The position numbers were made by a program, and so were the translations under genes. DNA of 24,092 bases from a virus, in the IMG/VR virus record IMGVR_UViG_3300047359_000188, positions 1 to 24,092 of that record. One strand, written 5' to 3'. The notes below the pieces were generated by a model, which was not told the DNA's origin, searched no databases, and was given only the letters and a program-made list of their open reading frames with translations. Each line of letters starts with the position of its first letter. Positions within the stretch are counted from its first letter, which is position 1. Positions 21,765-24,092 of this stretch are shown in pieces.

Positions 21765-22255
21765 AACTTGAATACGATTACTACTTGAGTCTAGCTAAAC
21801 TGTACGATACCATCGACTTAGACGTCCCGTGGGATTGGAAACAACAACAACAAGATATGCCAACATCTAAGTCACAACGAATCGGAGCGATAGCTGAGTC
21901 TAGATTTATAACTGAATGTTTAGAACGTAACTTCGAACCTCATGTACCTACTACACCTATGCCTTGGGACTTCATCGTCACTTGTCCAGCAGGTACACTG
22001 AAGGTACAGATCAAATCGACCAACGCAAAGACACCAGGTGAAAGCTATCAACTTAATACTAGCACAGGATGCAGGAACAAAGACCTTATGTGTGATTCGA
22101 TTGATGTGGTAGGTTGTTATGTTGGACCTGCGAAGATGTGGTGGATGATACCACGCAATGAAATCAAAGGTGTATCGATCAAGCTAAACCCTGAGCACAC
22201 ATCAAAAAGTAAATATAAAAAATACCAAGAGAACTGGAGCTTATACTATGAGTAA
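21746..22255 (+). CDS. PD-(D/E)XK-like nuclease, putative
   Basis: 169 aa, overlapping the polymerase end by 19 nt and the exonuclease start by 8 nt. The core GAIAESRFITECLERNFEPH (47-66), PWDFIV (73-78, Asp75) and LKVQIKST (85-92, Lys90) has the order E...D...QxK of a PD-(D/E)XK fold, with Gln88 in place of the usual Glu; this variant occurs in some family members. WWMIPRNEIKG (132-142) resembles the last strand seen in such endonuclease-like proteins. It could be a nicking, resolvase-like or host-DNA-degrading enzyme working with the neighbouring exonuclease. Met38 is an alternative start. Catalytic activity is not certain. Confidence 0.6.
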   Translation: MGTDTLELEYDYYLSLAKLYDTIDLDVPWDWKQQQQDMPTSKSQRIGAIAESRFITECLERNFEPHVPTTPMPWDFIVTCPAGTLKVQIKSTNAKTPGESYQLNTSTGCRNKDLMCDSIDVVGCYVGPAKMWWMIPRNEIKGVSIKLNPEHTSKSKYKKYQENWSLYYE

Positions 22256-23168
22256 GAAAACAACCCTATTAATAGACGCTGATGTTCTAGCGTTTGAAGC
22301 AGCTATTGTTGCAGAAGAATCAATCGAGTGGAAGGAGGAGATGTGGACAGTACACGCTGACATGGCAATGGCTAAAGCTCGCGTCGTTAACAGAGTGGAA
22401 GAGTTCAAAGACATGATGAAGACAGATAGAGTTGTCATGTGCTTGACTGATCGTGCTAACTTCCGACGAATCTTGAACCCTGACTACAAAGCTAACAGAT
22501 CAAAGAGCAGACTGCCGATCATACTTAGACAAGTTAAGCAGTGGATCATCGATGAGTTCGACGGACAGATGTGGCCTAACTTAGAAGCTGATGATGTTAT
22601 ATCTATACTAGCTACTGACAAAGAGATGGATGAAGAGACTGTTATAGTCAGCATCGATAAAGATTTCAAGTCAGTTCCTGGTGTCTTCTACGACTACAAC
22701 AAAGGAGAGTACCACCATCCAACAGAAGAGGAAGCCGATAACTTTCACTTGATGCAAACCATAATGGGAGATGCAACAGATGGATTCAGTGGTGTACCTA
22801 GAGTGGGTCCAGTTGGGGCTAAAAAATTATTGGACAAAGAAGGATACACTTGGGAGACAGTTGTTAAAGCTTACGAGAAAGCAGGACTCACAGAACAAGA
22901 CGCATTAATGAACGCTTGGATGGCACGACTACTCCGAGCAGATAACTACTCATTCAGAACTAATACTATTAAAAAACTATGGACACCGAGAAACTACCAA
23001 ACCAAGGATATACTAAAGATTTCACCACAGGGGCTAAACGTGACGGGGACATTGGACGCGGACGACCCAGCCTTATACCTCCGATCGCCTTACGCAGTCT
23101 CGCCAAAAGATTTGAAGATGGCGGCAAGCTTTACGGAGACAACAACTGGAGGAAAGGCTTCCCTTTAA
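22248..23168 (+). CDS. 5'-3' exonuclease (T7 gp6-like, FEN/PIN superfamily)
   Basis: 306 aa; T7 gp6 is 300. It removes RNA primers and degrades host DNA to nucleotides. Metal-binding acids: Asp10 and Asp12 (LIDADVLAF), Glu113, Asp115 and Asp116 (LEADDVIS), Asp137 and Asp139 (VSIDKDF), Asp175 and Asp178 (GDATDGFSG). A helix-hairpin-helix-type DNA-binding motif follows (GVPRVGPVGAKKLL, 182-195). The conserved PDYKANR appears at 78-84. The last 63 codons overlap the next gene in a different frame. It starts 8 nt before the upstream stop. Confidence 0.93.
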   Translation: MSKKTTLLIDADVLAFEAAIVAEESIEWKEEMWTVHADMAMAKARVVNRVEEFKDMMKTDRVVMCLTDRANFRRILNPDYKANRSKSRLPIILRQVKQWIIDEFDGQMWPNLEADDVISILATDKEMDEETVIVSIDKDFKSVPGVFYDYNKGEYHHPTEEEADNFHLMQTIMGDATDGFSGVPRVGPVGAKKLLDKEGYTWETVVKAYEKAGLTEQDALMNAWMARLLRADNYSFRTNTIKKLWTPRNYQTKDILKISPQGLNVTGTLDADDPALYLRSPYAVSPKDLKMAASFTETTTGGKASL

Positions 23169-23344
23169 CGAGACTGTACGACAGTATGTTCAGACATCTG
23201 TTAGCACTGGCTGAAGGAGATGAAACAGAAGACCACGCAGGTGCTATACTTTGGAATGCTGCTGCTTGGATATGGATCAAGGATCAGATAAAGCGTGGTA
23301 ATTTGCCACTAGAATTAGATGACATTGAGAACGATGACAAGTGA
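22979..23344 (+). CDS. dATP/dGTP diphosphohydrolase N-terminal-domain-like protein
   Basis: 121 aa. FTTGAKRDGDIGRGRPSLIP (15-34), LRSLAKRFEDGGKLYGDNNW (38-57), the helix RLYDSMFRHLLALAEGDETE (65-84) and DHAGAILWNAAAWIWI (85-100) match the short phage domain named for dATP/dGTP diphosphohydrolases (formerly DUF5664). The His and acidic residues of RH...DH are the likely metal ligands. It may adjust dNTP pools during replication. Its first 63 codons overlap the exonuclease by 190 nt, yet the conserved domain begins near residue 15, so the long overlap looks real. Enzymatic activity was not shown for this form by anything in the sequence. Confidence 0.75.
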   Translation: MDTEKLPNQGYTKDFTTGAKRDGDIGRGRPSLIPPIALRSLAKRFEDGGKLYGDNNWRKGFPLTRLYDSMFRHLLALAEGDETEDHAGAILWNAAAWIWIKDQIKRGNLPLELDDIENDDK

Positions 23345-23534
23345 CGAACTAGTACTCCCTGCTCTCAGCAAAGATTTAATAGATAAGCTTGACAAGCTGT
23401 ACCCAGATAAATGTCCGCTGTTGACAGACGAAGAGAGAATGGTATGGTATAAGTCAGGACAACGTAGTGTAATTAACTACTTAAAAAATATATACGACGA
23501 ACAACTTCAAGATAACATTATTACCAAGGATTAA
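23334..23534 (+). CDS. 66-aa conserved-type phage protein of unknown function
   Basis: The start at 23334 overlaps the previous stop by 11 nt; an in-frame ATG at 23319 adds five residues. LVLPALSKDLIDKLDKLYPD is followed by LTDEERMVWYKSGQRSVINY, a pattern I associate with small phage proteins found near replication or portal genes. It appears helical. No function known to me. Confidence 0.55.
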   Translation: MTSDELVLPALSKDLIDKLDKLYPDKCPLLTDEERMVWYKSGQRSVINYLKNIYDEQLQDNIITKD

Positions 23535-23538
23535 TACT

Positions 23539-23748
23539 ATGTGTATGTCATCGCCTAAAATTCCACCACCACCTCCACCTCCTGCACTGCCTCCTGCTTC
23601 GACATTCGAACCTGAGAGTAAAGCTGTAACACAAGCACAAGCAAGGAAAGCACCGAAGCGTCGTAGAGGTACGGCTCAATTGACAGTTCGTCGTCCGTCT
23701 GTAGCTATGGGCGGTAGTGGTGGTACAGGTGTACAGCTTTCATCGTAA
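23539..23748 (+). CDS. Pro-rich small virion/tail-assembly protein (gp7.3-like)
   Basis: 69 aa. A MCMSSPKI start leads into a run of prolines (KIPPPPPPPALPP), a Lys/Arg-rich middle (ARKAPKRRRGTAQLTVRRP) and a Gly/Ser tail (GGSGGTGVQLSS). T7 gp7.3 has the same type of Ser/Val/Arg and Gly-rich ending and lies just before the portal; marine podoviruses carry Pro-rich versions there. AAGGA lies ~9 nt upstream. Its position at the right edge suggests the portal gene follows. Assignment by composition and place only. Confidence 0.6.
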   Translation: MCMSSPKIPPPPPPPALPPASTFEPESKAVTQAQARKAPKRRRGTAQLTVRRPSVAMGGSGGTGVQLSS

Positions 23749-23772
23749 CAAAATAACAAAAGGATATATATC

Positions 23773-24090
23773 ATGCTTCGCTCTCTCGCAAAACTAACTC
23801 TACTTTCAGCAGGTACTTCAGCTGCGGCAGGTAGTTCATTTAGTGTCGAAAGGTCTAAGGGCTGGACGTTCTGTATAGAATCATCAGGTGTAACTTCAGG
23901 AGCTACTGTAGCAATCGAAGCTTATATCGGTGATGTATGGAGAACAGTAGACAGTCGTACGATCACAGCCACAGGTAACACTCTAATAAGAGACGACCAC
24001 GGACACTACGAAAAGATAAGAGCTTCGATCACAGCTTACACAGACGGCAGTTACGATGTGTTTGCTACGGGTTCAGTGGAAGGACTTTAA
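23773..24090 (+). CDS. 105-aa putative structural beta-protein
   Basis: A hydrophobic start (MLRSLAKLTLLSAGTSAAAG) is followed by a beta-rich domain (WTFCIESSGVTSGATVAIEA, VWRTVDSRTITATGN, YEKIRASITAYTDGSYDVFA). The start helix could be a short signal or just a helix. No enzyme motif is seen. It follows the gp7.3-like gene, where T7 relatives encode tail and portal proteins, so a minor virion protein is likely. AAAAGGA precedes the ATG by 9-10 nt. Complete: the stop is 2 nt before the window end. Confidence 0.6.
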   Translation: MLRSLAKLTLLSAGTSAAAGSSFSVERSKGWTFCIESSGVTSGATVAIEAYIGDVWRTVDSRTITATGNTLIRDDHGHYEKIRASITAYTDGSYDVFATGSVEGL

Positions 24091-24092
24091 GT

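Overview
The window reads as part of a lytic T7-supergroup podovirus genome (Autographiviridae type). Every supported gene lies on the + strand. The core set is T7-like: single-subunit RNA polymerase, gp2.5-type SSB, endonuclease I, gp4 primase-helicase, family-A DNA polymerase, gp6-type 5'-3' exonuclease, small and large terminase, and a gp17-type fibre N-terminus. No integrase, repressor, tRNA or CRISPR array was seen. A marine host would fit the low GC, the modular beta-rich fibre proteins and the small phage families present, but this is inference. Most start codons lack a clear Shine-Dalgarno (SD) sequence.

Layout. Positions 3-7315 form a large adsorption/tail-fibre island. It begins inside a gp17-like gene that stops soon after its virion-binding part. 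It continues with about ten small or medium structural genes: three with an Mtd-type N-terminal fold, two LamG proteins each followed by a paralogous ~77-aa protein, short beta-module proteins, and a shaft protein with 18-residue repeats. A membrane/coiled-coil protein and a 41-aa basic protein sit within it. Positions 7330-9543 hold a ribbon-helix-helix protein, the small terminase, a terminator-like hairpin and the large terminase. Positions 9544-10907 are gene-poor, interrupted by one acidic 71-aa ORF, and lie where T7 relatives carry their genome ends and early control region. Positions 10908-13872 are an early block of tiny, often ATGA-coupled genes: a GP88-like protein, a lipoprotein, a zinc ribbon and membrane peptides. 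Positions 13862-23168 are the transcription and replication module, interrupted by an AT-rich DNA methyltransferase and a PD-(D/E)XK-like nuclease. The end (22979-24090) holds a dNTP diphosphohydrolase-like protein, small unknowns and a gp7.3-like Pro-rich protein. The portal and capsid genes would be expected just beyond the right edge, so the genome appears to have been opened inside the fibre gene.

How it works together. Early genes would be read first from the leader by host RNA polymerase. The phage RNA polymerase would then drive replication and structural genes. SSB, endonuclease I, primase-helicase, polymerase and exonuclease form the standard T7 replication and host-DNA-recycling set. 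The fibre island would supply a multi-part receptor-binding apparatus, and TerS/TerL package the DNA.

Most interesting signals: (1) the primase zinc-binding domain is encoded wholly inside an out-of-frame overlap with the endonuclease I tail, and a strong SD plus ATGA-coupled internal start just after it would give a T7 gp4B-like helicase; (2) a duplicated LamG plus small-partner cassette within an unusually divided fibre system; (3) a compositionally foreign methyltransferase flanked by short direct repeats; (4) a 190-nt overlap joining the exonuclease to a nucleotide-hydrolase-like gene.
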